Source: Tricholoma matsutake
Lineage: Eukaryota > Basidiomycota > Agaricomycetes > Agaricales > Tricholomataceae
DNA: 64,000 nucleotides
Assembly (NCBI GenBank): GCA_026075535.2
Contig: AP026546.1
Coordinates: 744,001-808,000, forward strand
Reading direction: 5' to 3'
Under the pieces are notes generated by a model. The model made no database searches. It was not told the DNA's origin and was given only the letters and a program-made list of their open reading frames with translations. Both the position numbers and the translations under genes were made by a program. Shown here piece by piece: positions 21,382-32,770 of the stretch (position 1 is the first letter of the stretch; every line of letters starts with the position of its first letter).

Positions 21382-24300
21382 CCGCCTGCACAGGCATATA
21401 TGGGCGCGGCCTCTACCTCTCATTTGGTTTATGCCAAATATCAGCAAGCTCGAGACACCCTCGAGCAAATGCAACTTCCATGCAGCGCGAAAAATCTGCG
21501 ACCACTGGAAGAGCACCTGACGGTGCGAGAAGGAAAGAGAAGAAGGATAGAACCAGAACCCGAGTCTAGGATCGAGGAGGTAGAAGACGATACCATCTCC
21601 CTCAGATCTGAACCTCTGGTGTCTGATGAGGAAGTGTGGAAAGCCGTCGACGAAATGCTCGTCGATGAACCCCTTGATACAGGGGCATATGATGACAGGT
21701 CAGTCCTTTTCCCTGCCACAAGCACTAAGATTAATATTCCTATGAATACAGCGAACTTTTCATGTGAAATTTTACCGCTATTAAATGTATCATGGAATTA
21801 TTTAGATCTTAATATATGTGCTATGTGTGCAAAGGGAGATTGTAAGAAAGGTGCCGACTGGATCATGGATTCAGGCGCATCAAAACACTTCACTGGTGAA
21901 ATAAAAGATTTCACTTCTTACGAGCCTTTACCAAGAAAGGACTCTACCTTGGTCCAAACGGCCACTGGTACTACTCATATAGTAGGAAAAGGAGCAGTCT
22001 TCATTAAACACCAGGTAGTATGTCATGGGAAGTCAGAGACGCGTGAAACGCGGTTATACCCCATCTACTACATACCCAACATTAATACTCGATTGATGTC
22101 AATGGGGGTCTTTTTACAAGATGGAAGTGATGTGCGTGGTTCCTCTGCACACATTTCATTTATCGAGCATGGAAACCCGATCATGCATTGTGTCCCTCTA
22201 AGGAGGAAAGACATGATCTATTGGGCTCGGACTCATATATTGAGCACCAAAAAGGTTAATGTCGCGACTATTTATGTCGCTGACTACTTGACTTGGCATA
22301 GGCGACTTGGACACCCATCCAAAGAGGCACTAGGGAAAATGCCTAAAAGCACCATAAAATTCCCAAGGAATTTAATTATTCCTAAAGACAAAATTATATG
22401 TCCAGGGTGTGCTGAAAAGAAAATGACCTCAAAATCTTTTCCCGAGTCAGACTCACGAGCTGACAAATCCTTTGAATCAATACATTCCAACCTAAAGGAA
22501 CTCCCGGTACTATTGTACCACAAACATAAATACTTCATTGTATTTCTGGATGACAAAACATCACATATTTGGGTCCAATGCCTCAGAAAGAAATCTGACG
22601 CTGCTGCAGCAATTAGACAATTTCAAGCGATGGCTAAGACCCAATATGGCGCTACAATCAAGCGCTGGCGTGTCGACCCAGGGGGGGAGTTCAAGGATCA
22701 TGAGCTACAAAAACAGCTCAAGGACTTAGGCATCAAAATAGAGATGTCTGCACCCCATGTTCATCAACAGAACGGGCACGCAGAGCGCGCCATAAGGACA
22801 ATAATGGAAAAGTTGCAAACCTTGCGATTCACCGCTTGTCTACCACAATCATGGTGGGAATTTTGCATAGAACATGCAACACATTTATACAACTGAACCC
22901 CAATAAGGCGCCTGAAATGGCTGACACCTTTTGAGGACCTGACAGAGGTCCGCCCAGATCTAAACAATCTGAAGGTCTTCAGTTGCGGTGCTTACGTCTA
23001 TCTACCAAAGGAAAAACGTCCAACAACATTATCTCCTCGATCGGAGTTAATGACGTACCTTGGAATAGAAGATGGCATTAAAGCATATTGTTTCATGCGA
23101 CAAAATGGCGCAATATTCATTGGTGCTACGGCACTATTTGATGAAACGATGTTCCCATGCTGTCCCAGAGCTAAAACTCCTGCCAAGACAGACCTTGGTG
23201 ATTTTCCACCTCCAGAACCAGAAGATGATGACCACTCATCTGGAACGGATGGTGATGACCCTATACCGCCACAAAATCCGCCCCTTCCTCCATCATTAGA
23301 AGATGATGATGATGATTTACCAAGCGAGCAAAAGGTGCATGACGATGCGACTAACGCTCCTCCTCCGCCGCCTCCAGTTAACACTGAGGACTTTTGTCCA
23401 AGACGTGAAGATCAACAGGAATGGCAGCAATTGCCCTGTCGATCAGGCAGGCAGAGGAAAATCCCAAACCGTCCCAGCAATACCTATGGAGAACAGTGAC
23501 TCCCCTCTGACATAGAGAGAGACATTGCGCGTGATCGATATTGGAAGAAGTCTGTGGGTCAAGATTCGGATCATAACCGAACACGACCACGACCTCAACA
23601 GCAAGAACCAGTTGCTGGACCGAGTTCGGCACCCCACGAGAGTGTGCCCGATTCCAATAATCAAGAACATGATTACCCAATGGGGGAACCAGATGAAGCA
23701 GGTTATATTAAAAAGATAACCAAGGAAGGTGGAGATGAGCTTATCCACTGGCTGTTATCAAAAGCAGTCATACCATCAAGCGGAAAAAGCCTAGTTCCAA
23801 ACCAATTTTGCGATATTGCGCGCCTACCCCGGCAGCAGCAACTTGAGTGGAAACAGGCTTGTCGTGAAGGGTTAGAGGCTCTTCACAAGCGACAAGTCTA
23901 TGATATCATCGATCTTCCACATGATCGGAAAACGATCAAAAACAGATGGGTTTTCTCCATGAAATTGGACGGAAGAAAACGAGCCAGACTCGTGGCCAAA
24001 GGCTTTTCACAAGTCGAAAGCATTGACTTTGATGAGATTTTCTCACCAGTAGTCCGCTACAAGACTGTACACCTCATGTTTGCTTTTGTGTCTCTAGAAG
24101 GCATGTATATGACCGGTCTAGATGTAAAAACCGCATTTTTATATGGCAAACTTGATGAGGAGATCTATATGGATCAACCCGAGGGTTTCAGACTCGAGGG
24201 TAAAGAACACAAAGTAATGCGCTTACGCCGAGCATTGTATGGCCTTAAACAGGCTTCACTAGCATGGTGGAAAGAGCTAGAGGCATTTATGTGCACCATT

Positions 24301-25338
24301 GGGTTTGTGTGCACCAGCTCCGATGCCGGCATCTTCATACACAAAGATCCTAAGACAGGCAGCATCGTTATTGCGCTAGTCTATGTTGACAATGGCTTGT
24401 TCATGGGCAAGAACAAGAAACTTGTGGATGAAAAGAAGAATGCTTGCCTGAAGCATTGGGAGTGCCGTAGTACTGAAAAAGTCACGGAATTCTTAGGCAT
24501 GCGCGTCACCCAGACCGCTACAAAAGTCAAACTCGATCAAACAGAATATCTTGCCAAAGTGCTCGAGAGGTTCGAGATGACAAATGCCAAAGTTGCCCCC
24601 ACTCCGCTCCCGACTGGCTACAAACCGTCGGAGAACACAGCGACGCCAAACGTGGCACTTAGATCAAAATATCAGTCTGTGATCGGATCTTTATTGTATC
24701 TGATGCTCGGAACACGACCTGATATCGCTTACGCGGTAATCAAGATGTTGCAATTCTTGGCTAATCCTAGCCAAGAACATCTAGACAAAGCAATGTACAT
24801 AATGCGCTATCTGGTGGGAACCCAGACGTACAGTATAGTCTACGATGGAGAGAAATCCGAGGGGCTGCAGGCCTTCACAGATTCTGATTGGGCAGCTGAC
24901 ACTGTCAAGCACCGATCTACAACGGGTTACTTTGCTACTCTAGCGAGTGGCATTGTGTGCTGGCAGTCCCGTTTACAAAAAACTGTAGCACTGTCATCCA
25001 CAGAAGCCGAATATATGGCTCTCTCCGACACTTGTCGGCAGATAGTGTGGATAGAGTCCTTATTCCAGGAACTTGGATATACACTGAAGCGTGTACCAAT
25101 CTGCGCTGATAATCAGGGATCCATCTTTATTGGATCAAATCCAGTTCAGGAAAGAAGGACCAAACATATAGACATTTGCTACCACTACACCCGCGAATGC
25201 ATAGAAAATGACAAAGTCACAGTCATTTTCATTCCTGGAAGTGATAACCCGGCTGACATGTTCACAAAGAACCTTGGCGCCGTCCTATTCAGGAAATTTA
25301 GAGACTCTCTCGGAATTACTTTCAAGATTCAAACTTAG
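21382..25338 (+). pseudogene. pol: copia Pol (protease, integrase, RT, RNase H), inactivated
   Basis: One frame with TGA stops at 22894-22896 and 23497-23499. Protease has the active site MDSGASKHF near 21868. The GAG-pre-integrase zinc region is HRRLGHP...CPGCAEKK. Integrase keeps its second Asp (RVDPGGEF) and its Glu (NGHAERA), but the first catalytic Asp is Asn (HSNL, codon 22489-22491). Reverse transcriptase runs from KARLVAKGFSQ-like sequence through LYGLKQA to YVDN, where the family has YVDD; the mutated codon is 24391-24393. RNase H holds FTDSDWAAD, SSTEAEYMA and a final TKHIDICYH. Both Asp-to-Asn changes and the three stops can each arise from one CpG transition. The rest is well preserved, so decay is selective rather than old. 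Confidence 0.9.
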
Positions 25339-25360
25339 CTGCTTAGAGCGCTGTACAGTT

Positions 25361-25370
25361 TGAGGGGGGG
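25361..25370 (+). other. copia polypurine tract
   Basis: TGAGGGGGGG abuts the first base of the 3' LTR. It is the expected plus-strand primer of reverse transcription. Confidence 0.8.
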
Positions 25371-25644
25371 TGTTGAAATTAATCCCAGTGATGCATGCTG
25401 TATACATGAGGCAATACATGCAGCATACGCATGTTACTGCGCTTACTGTGCATACATGCGGTAAACACATTCCTGAGTCATGTGACGTCCTTATTATTAT
25501 GTATATAAGGAGAACCTGTACCGTAGTAGGAATACAGTGTTCTTACCTCTGCTAACCCTAGCTGTAAGTCTAAGTAAACCCCAGGTAGGTTGTAAGGAAC
25601 GTGTGGTCTCTTCCACTGTGCAGCGTATATAGTCTGCTCCAACA
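25371..25644 (+). repeat. copia 3' LTR
   Basis: 274 bp, identical to the 5' LTR except for C at 25459. It is followed by the second ACTTG of the target duplication. Confidence 0.95.
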
Positions 25645-25649
25645 ACTTG

Positions 25650-28600
25650 GATCAACCACTGGCAGAGCGCAGGGGTCGCCGGGAAAACCGCCAACTACCC
25701 AAGCGCTACCAGGATATACTACCTGAACCTCCAGCAGCACTTCCTCCAGCTCCTCAACCAGAAGCATTGGAATGCACGCCGACCATGTCTCCAGCTACCA
25801 TACCAGCATCACCCTCATCCAAGCAACCCCCAAATGTTTATTCCCATGTCAGGAGACTGCTGAAAACCATATGGAATAAATTTGGCCTTTTCTGGCAGTA
25901 TCATGCAACTCATTTCCCAGGCCACGATCCCAACGAGAATATAATGTGCAATGACCTGATGGATACATCCCCGGATACTTTCCCTGACCATCCAGCTGAC
26001 TCTTACCACCCATATCCGAATCAGTCGTCATTTTTACTAGGAGAATGGTATTGGAATGGTGGGTTAAAGAAAACGCAATCTGGCCTTCAGGATCTCATCA
26101 AGATAGTCGGGCATCCAAACTTTCAACCTGAGGATGTTTCAGGGACAAACTGGCAGCTTATTAATGTGCAGCTGAGTGGAGATCAGCTGTGCAACCCCTC
26201 GAACGATGAAGGCTGGGAGGACGAAGAGGATAACAGCAGGTGGGTTAAAACCCCAATCAAGATCAAGGTTCCATTCCCCAGATGGTCGCTGCATCCAGGG
26301 CAAAAGGAGTTTGACACGGGAATGCTTCATCACTGCAAGCTGGTGTTGGTGATTAGGGAGAAAATTATGTGTCCCTCTAACCATCCACACCTCCATTTCG
26401 AGCCGTATGAGTTATTTTGGCAACCAACTGAAGCTTCTAAACCAGTCAAAGCTCACGGAGAACTCTACACTTTAGAGGCATTCATTGAGGCTCACCATGA
26501 CCTTCAGGATTCTCCCAGAGAGCCGGAATGCAACCTTCAGAGAGTTGTAGTGGGTCTTATGTTTGCCTCAGATGGTACTCAGCTCTCAGCATTCAGCACC
26601 GCTAAACTATGGCCAATTTATCTTGCGATGGGGAACGAGTCGAAGGACAGAAGGTCAAAGCCCTCCTGTCAAGCATTTGAGCACTTTGCCTACCTAGAGA
26701 CGGTGAGTAGGACCTCATTAACTTTGCGCTAGTATGTGATCCTCATTCCTTTTTGAATGACAGCTCCCAGATGCATTTAAAGCCTTCACCACAGAGCACT
26801 TGGGTGGAAAGGGCCAAAACAGAGCATTCATGGCCCATTGTCATCGAGAAATCTATAATGCTCAGTGGGAGATCATCCTTGATGATGAATTCCTGGAAGC
26901 TTATGAGCATGGAATTGTGATTATGTGTTGCGATGGCATTCAGCATCGCTTTTACCCTCGTATATTTACATATTCTGCAGACTACAAGGAGAAGTAAGCC
27001 AAGATTCTTTTGAATGCCGGTGTCTTTAACTCAAAGTTTTGAAAGAATTCTTATAGCTAGCATTCGTAATCTTGGTCAGTGCCCTTGTCCTCGTTGTCTC
27101 ATACTGTTAGATCGTGTTGCCAATGTGGGGATGCATCGAGATATGACACAGTGCAGGACTCTCTCCTGGATTGATGATGTGAAATGGCATAACCATGTTG
27201 AGATGGTGTGTGAGAAGATATATGAGCAGGGTTATGTGGTTGATAGTACAGCAGTGGAAGATCTCCTACAAGAAGATTCTCTTGTTCCAACAGCAGTATG
27301 ACCTTCTTACCTCTCTGATGGTTAACTTTAATGCTCATGCTTTATCAGAATGCATTTTCAAGCAAGCTGGCGCCATTTGGTTTCAATATGTTCGGCATGC
27401 TCATTGTGGATCTCATGCATGAGGTTGAGCTTGGTGTCTGGAAGGCAATTTTCATACATCTACTATGCATTCTAGATTGCCAAAATGAAAGCCTCAAGCA
27501 CGAGTTAGATAGATGGCAAGTATCGTTCAAAGCCTCAGAAGGCTTGGTACTGATATTTCCATTAGATTTCAAGAGGTTCCTCCTTTCGGGGTTGATGGCA
27601 TAAGAAAAAAAGGTCAAACTGGTCGGAATTGAAGAAGATGACTGTTCATGATTATGAGGATATGTTACAAGTGGGTGTTATTTCTAGTATTCTCGACTTG
27701 ACTGATATCATTCACATAGTGTGCTATATCCATTTTTTATGGTCTTCTGCCTGAACCCCACAATACATACGTTCTCAAGCTCTTATTTGAATTAGCCCAC
27801 TGGCATGGTCTTGCCAAGCTCAGCATGCACACGGATGCAACTCTGGACATTTTATCCCGTGTCACTACATCTCTGGAAAACAGCCTACGCACATTTGAGG
27901 AAAAGACATGTGAAGCATTCGAGACTCGAGAATTGGAATGCGAGCATGCTGCTTGGCAACGACGTCAGGAGAAATCCACAATTAATGTGGTGTCCGGATC
28001 AAGAGGACCTACGGCATCCAACAGTAATGCACAGAAGCAGAAGAAGCTCAATCTGAGGACTTATAAGTACCATGCACTCGGCGACTATGTTGACACCATC
28101 TGGCACTTCGGTACAACTGACTCATATTCCACTCAATCAGTAAGCTTTTACATGATATTTTGTGTAACATTGCTTACTGTGGCAGTGGGCATCAGAGTGA
28201 GCTCGAGCACCAAACGTCCAAAACTCGGTCACTTTGGTCTAGCGGCCGATCAATACCACAGCAAATATCAAGGATTGAGCAACAAGAGTGCTGTATCGGC
28301 ATGATCCACAAGAGGATGGATCGTCAACACCTTAGCCCATCCTCAGAAATAGAGCCAGAGGATGTTACACATGACCCTGGGGTACAGTACAACATAGGAA
28401 AGTCACAGAAATGTTCTGTACACATACCGACCTTCCTACAAAGGAACGAGGGTGATCCCACAATCAAGGTGAACAATCTTTGTATTCTTCTGCTGATTTG
28501 TACTAACCCCTCACACAGAATTTCTTACCAAAGTTAAGAGAGCATCTACTTCTCTGGGAAGCTGAATTGCTTTCAGAGCCTTCCAGCTTCAGAACAGGCT

Positions 28601-29535
28601 CAGATACTGGACTATTTCATAGCCCCGATGGAAATCCATGCAATTTTGTGTTCTTGAAGAACGACTGCATATACCACCACAAGCTTATTCGATTCCACTT
28701 TACCACTTATGACGTTCGGCATGGGACTGACATTGTTAACCCAGGGACATCTCGTTGTAACGTCATGCTTCTTGCCGATGATGTGGAGAGTTTGAATCTG
28801 CATCATTTCTTGTATCCACAGGTCCTCGGCGGATATCACATAAATGTGATCTATACTGCGCCTGGCATGCATGATTTTGAAGCTTGCCACTTCAATTTTT
28901 TGTGGGTGCGCGATGGTTTGAGGTCATTAATCCAGGGTCTTCAGGGTGGAGTAATTCCAAGCTAGACTCTGTCTGCTTCCCTCCTATGAACGAAAATTGT
29001 TCTTTTGGTTTTGTGGATCCAAAAGATGTCCTGCATGGGTGTCACATCTTACCAGCCTTTGCAAAAGGAAAACGACGAGTGGATGGGATTGGCATCTCGC
29101 ACTGCGCCAAGGATAGTAAAGATTACAATCAATACTATGTTAACCAGTGTGTTTATTGCTTACTTGCTACTTCTGATTTCATTCTATTCCCCTAGGTTCC
29201 CTGACAGGGATCTTCTCATGCGCTACCACTGGGGGCTGGGTGTTGGCCACTTTCATGCACATCAGTCAGCACTCACTTCAAGCTGTGTTTCCAATCTGAC
29301 TGAGGATGCCCAAGAAACTCAGGCTCCAGATCTGGGGCTGCAGGAAGCATTGGGAGAGTCTCTTGCACAGGACAACGACAGAGGTAGTGACATGGGTTAT
29401 GAGTCGGACAAACCAGAGCTGTGTTTGGAAGACCTTGACTTGGAAGGGTGGGACAACATTGAAATGGATGACATAGAGGATGAGGAGGGGGAAGAAGACG
29501 ATGGAGAGCCTGAAGATTTTACTGGGATGTACTAG
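25650..29535 (+). pseudogene. Plavaka transposase, 3' part
   Basis: Following the target duplication the host frame continues (DQPLAERRGRR...). Recognisable Plavaka blocks are, in order: PFPRWSLHPGQKEFD; a block with FEPYELFWQP, ELYTLEAFIEAHHDLQDSP and VVVGLMFASDGTQL; WPIYLAMGNESKDRRSKPS; then after introns CPCPRCLI (zinc ligands), DLMHEVELGVWKA, RTYKYHALGDYV, FGTTDSYSTQ and FGFVDPKDVLHGCHILPAF. An acidic C-terminus ends at 29535. Introns fit at 26704-26762, about 26996-27045 and 27297-27350. Two frame slips are visible, one at a run of seven A (27605-27611) and one at a GCGC dinucleotide (about 28907-28913). Plavaka transposases cut and paste DNA with CACTA-like ends. No ends were found in 29536-30100. 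Confidence 0.85.
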
Positions 29536-30100
29536 GCATACATTTCTTAACATGTGTCGGCTCAGATTGGACATCTATGTATGTAACATTCATTTGCACT
29601 TTCTTTATCTGGTTGTCATGGAGGTCTACCTGGTCTAATTCATATTTTTGCTCTTATATGTTTTACCGCTGCTATGGAATAATATCAGGGTCTCAATGCA
29701 CCATATATAGCCTTGTACTAGTACCTATCATGGCACCGTGCTCGACATCAAGTCGCACCAGAAATAGCCTGAGAATTTTCCTCCACATTTGTTACTAGTA
29801 GTAGGCCACTCATTGGCAAGAATTTTCACTCACTGACCCTTTGAGGGGATGAAGTCAAGCGGTTACACTGCAGAGATTTATGTAGATGCTTATTGTGTCA
29901 AACCCAACTTCGGGGGAGACCTGTCCCTTGCAATAAACACATCCCTCTTCAAATCATGATTTGACTATACCAAATGCCCTACATTTCCCCATTCTAGTGC
30001 ATATAGTACTTTGGGAATGACATCCTGTTATCAAATCCATGGCTCTACAATGAATGGTGCAATGACTCAGTGTGGTGGCTGACTTCGGTGAGTTTGTGAC
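29536..30100. other. 3' flank of Plavaka, no gene seen
   Basis: Probably 3' UTR and terminal sequence of the Plavaka element. I looked for an inverted match to 19150-19597 and found none convincing. Confidence 0.4.
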
Positions 30101-30109
30101 TGTGTTTGA

Positions 30110-30450
30110 GAACTAGTGAATCATTTCTTTCAAGTAGCCACTACATTTACAAACCTAGCAGAAAGTTTTCGGATTCAACATCATGGTGCAGTGCCCACCT
30201 TGTCCTATGGGAGCTTGGCATTGTTATCGAGTTTCCTCTGGGGCATCAATCATCATTCCCTCAGCCTCATCCGAGTCAGCAGCCACTCAAACCTCCCCAT
30301 CCAACCACTGGCACATGAGATTCGGTACTCCTTTGCCATGGCCGGCCGGGGTCTCCGAGTCAGGCTATTCAGATGGGTTGAGCCTGAGCATGGGTTTCAA
30401 AAGGAGGAGAACTACAGTAAGGGATTTGTTGACATGCAATCTGGATAAGT
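30110..30450 (+). pseudogene. TET/JBP-like fragment, mirror of the 4.4-kb copy
   Basis: In three shifting frames the same C-terminal core appears as in the 4382-4936 copy: HLVLWELGIVIEFP, SIIIPSA, SHSNLPIQPL, IRYSF, FRWVE and HGFQKEENYSKG. Only about 110 codons survive, with the H-x-D segment missing. It lies on the plus strand and is followed by an AGTCAGAC cluster and UF gene debris, the inverted order of the left side. Confidence 0.75.
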
Positions 30451-30799
30451 TCAATACCCTGGCTGTACACAATTCCTCTGGTGCTTGTCCCCATCGTCTG
30501 ACATCAGTGGTGGTGTGGACAGATGTTGGTCTTAATTGAGAAAGATGATTTTAATTTGATAGGGGATCACCTGTGTCCACTCATGGTAAGCTTGACATCT
30601 GAGTCGCATGGCAGGCTGCCAGTGGTCCATCAGTGAACATTTGAACCTGAACCTGAACTTGAACTTAATGAGTCGGTGGCTGTGTACTACTTAACCCTAA
30701 TAGGATTTCAAACATTAGCATGAGAAACTCCTAACTTCAAGTTTCTTCCGTTCCCTCACTGTCTTTCTTCATTTCTGGCAGCACTGCTCTCTAGTTCCT

Positions 30800-30862
30800 G
30801 GCTCTGCAGGTCTGACTTTCGTCACCTGCCCAGTTGTGTCTGACTTTTTGTCATGCAACCCT
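30800..30862. repeat. AGTCAGAC motif cluster 4
   Basis: GGTCTGACTTTCGTCACCTG and GTGTCTGACTTTTTGTCATG lie 24 bp apart, the reverse complement of cluster 1. Confidence 0.7.
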
Positions 30863-31104
30863 ATGCTTTGCCTTTGGCCCCTTGAACCTATCAGCACTGG
30901 CAGCCCAACCTGAAGCACTTGACAGCACTATGGGCAATATCCTCTTGGATGTCCCACTAATGGAGATTGCCATTTGAGTCTCTTGTGGCGCCCTGAAGGC
31001 TCAACTTGAACATTTTATCTACATCATCGGTACATCCTTGCCTCAGGCTGGCCTTGCCACTTAGTATTCCCTTGGCTAGTAGACTGTTGTGCTCATGCCG
31101 TTGA

Positions 31105-31250
31105 ACCCCGCAAAAAACCCTTGGTCAAGCGGTGAAAATCCTCGAGTATGCTCTAGTCCGCCTCCAGCCAGCATGCACTAGCTTCCATCGGATGGCATCT
31201 GGCATGAGGGGTATGTAGTGGCGATGATACACTTCTCAATGCGTCAGATG
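31105..31250 (+). pseudogene. UF family scrap
   Basis: About 140 bases align by eye with 17587-17710 of the UF gene: CCTTGGTC, AAAAT-CGAGTATG against AAAATGATCGAGCATG, CTAGTCCGCCT against CTCGTCCATCT, and GGCATGAGGG against GGCGTGAGGG. Translated, it gives LVK.LKILEYALVRL-like residues. The upstream CTCAACTTGAACATTTTATCTACATCATC also matches the region preceding the UF gene at 16.97 kb. Confidence 0.55.
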
Positions 31251-31479
31251 GCCCCACACACAGTGAGAGCCTCTTTGCTTACCCTGCCCTATGGGCTATG
31301 CAACACCCACCCTTTACTCGTGCCCAGGAATTTGGTGCATGTGATGTGTGGCTGTAGGGTGTGGGGCAATCAAAGATCGAAAGCTGACGCATTTTCTAGT
31401 CTAGTTAATCAAAGTTCATTCCAAAGGGCATCCATATTTCCCACATCAGACACGACTGGCTAAAAGCCCAGGCACAGTT

Positions 31480-32770
31480 ACACTCAGGCCTTCAAACTAT
31501 TTGTCACCCCACTAACTGAGTTTGACTGCATTCAAGTTTGCGATACGGTGACTGCCGGGGAGCAGGAACAAACTTGGTTGCTGGTATGATACTACCCTCC
31601 CCCGCCATTTATCTAGAAAATGACTCGGTCACTCATCTGGACTGTATTGTTTACTAAACTTCTTTCCGCAGAGCTGGAGTGAATCATCCTCTTCTTCAGC
31701 CCCTTCACAATGCATCTACCATCGGCTTGACGTCACACTTGAGGTTCAGTGTTCCCCTTACCTGAAGTGTACATGTATCACACATGCAGTAGCTAAAAGA
31801 TGTAATACAGTTGTTTATGGCCCTAGAAAAAGTCTGGCAGGTCAAAAAAGCTTCCACATGTACTATCTGAACGATCTTTTATATTATTTGCTATCGTTAG
31901 TTCTTCATAATGAGCTGGACAATCATGATGTTGATGGTCGGTTGACTGCACATAAATTCTGAAAGAGCCACATCTGACTACTCATAGGTGTACTTGGAGA
32001 TGCAGCACGAAGCATTGATATTCAATTGATGGCTGACTAGTTGACCCTATGAATACATATATGTCCTATATCACTCTATATTCACATATCAGACACTGGA
32101 TGGCCTCATCACCAAAGTTTTCGAGAGTCCCTTGCAAGCACAATGCAGCATCTTCTGATGGTGCTCGAAAAGGCTGCTATCCCTCTCAGTTTTTCTTCAT
32201 GGCCAACGGTGCCACTGGGCGCTCACATTTGATTGCCTCCTCTCCCCTCTGCCTCACCCCACAGGCGAGGTATTCGAACCGAGGATATCTGATCAGTTGA
32301 CACTTTTTTTATATACATCATATTGCTAGCAGCTATCCGCCACACCCAAGAGTCCATAAAGGAGTGTGGTAATTCAATGAGTGACAATGTAAGGAGGTAC
32401 AGGTATATGTATATCCGTACCTTGGCACATCAGTGCATAGGTATGAAAAAAGATGGAGCTGGATGAGGTGCCCATCATCTAGGTGCCCCCTTCCATTAGA
32501 CCAACTGGTTTTCTTTAACTTTCTAGTTCAATCTGAATACAACATCAAACAAAACTAGGAATACCACCATGACCAACAAGAGTCTGCGCTCTCTGACTTA
32601 CCCTGTACTACCTTGCCACTTGTGAGTTGTTTTTATTCTACCTTAACCCCTACCATTTCTCCACTGATCAAATCTGTCTAGTCATACCAGATCCCTGTCA
32701 TTCACTGCAATTCTGTCAGACGCGGCATGGGGGAGAGCTATGCACATTGCTCGTCATACCTGGGATGGGA
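31480..32770. other. no supported gene
   Basis: No coding region or named element was recognised. A CGGTTCGAATACCT string on the minus strand near 32265-32280 resembles a pol III B box, but no tRNA or SINE body was found. Confidence 0.4.

Larger units (their letters stand above)
19947..25644 (+). mobile_element. complete Ty1/copia LTR retrotransposon nested in Plavaka
   Basis: The element is 5698 bp with 274-bp LTRs at both ends, flanked by the 5-bp target duplication ACTTG (19942-19946 and 25645-25649). Internal order is primer binding site, gag, protease, integrase, reverse transcriptase, RNase H, polypurine tract: the copia order. The LTRs differ at one base only, so the insertion is recent. 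The gag-pol frame is a single frame with three TGA codons. The catalytic site changes described under pol show that this copy cannot move by itself. Confidence 0.95.
30110..31470. repeat. outer inverted repeat, right copy
   Basis: Reverse-complement counterpart of about 3124-4936 (see there). The outermost matched part is 31218-31465 against 3124-3340: GATGCATT-like, TTTGATCTTTGATT and CAGGGTAAG...TCTCAC blocks occur in the same order. Divergence is clear but alignment is continuous enough to be non-random. Confidence 0.55.

Noticed and set aside
21379..23499. TGA read as a sense codon (alternative code or recoding)
   Set aside because: TGA also ends apparently intact frames, other stops are present in older pseudogenes, and CGA-to-TGA transition explains the pattern more simply.
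19150..30100. Terminal inverted repeats of the Plavaka element
   Set aside because: I compared the flanks 19150-19597 and 29536-30100 by eye and saw no convincing CACTA-like inverted pair.
32260..32290. tRNA or SINE suggested by a B-box-like CGGTTCGAATACCT
   Set aside because: No A box, cloverleaf or poly-A/T tail was found at the expected distances.
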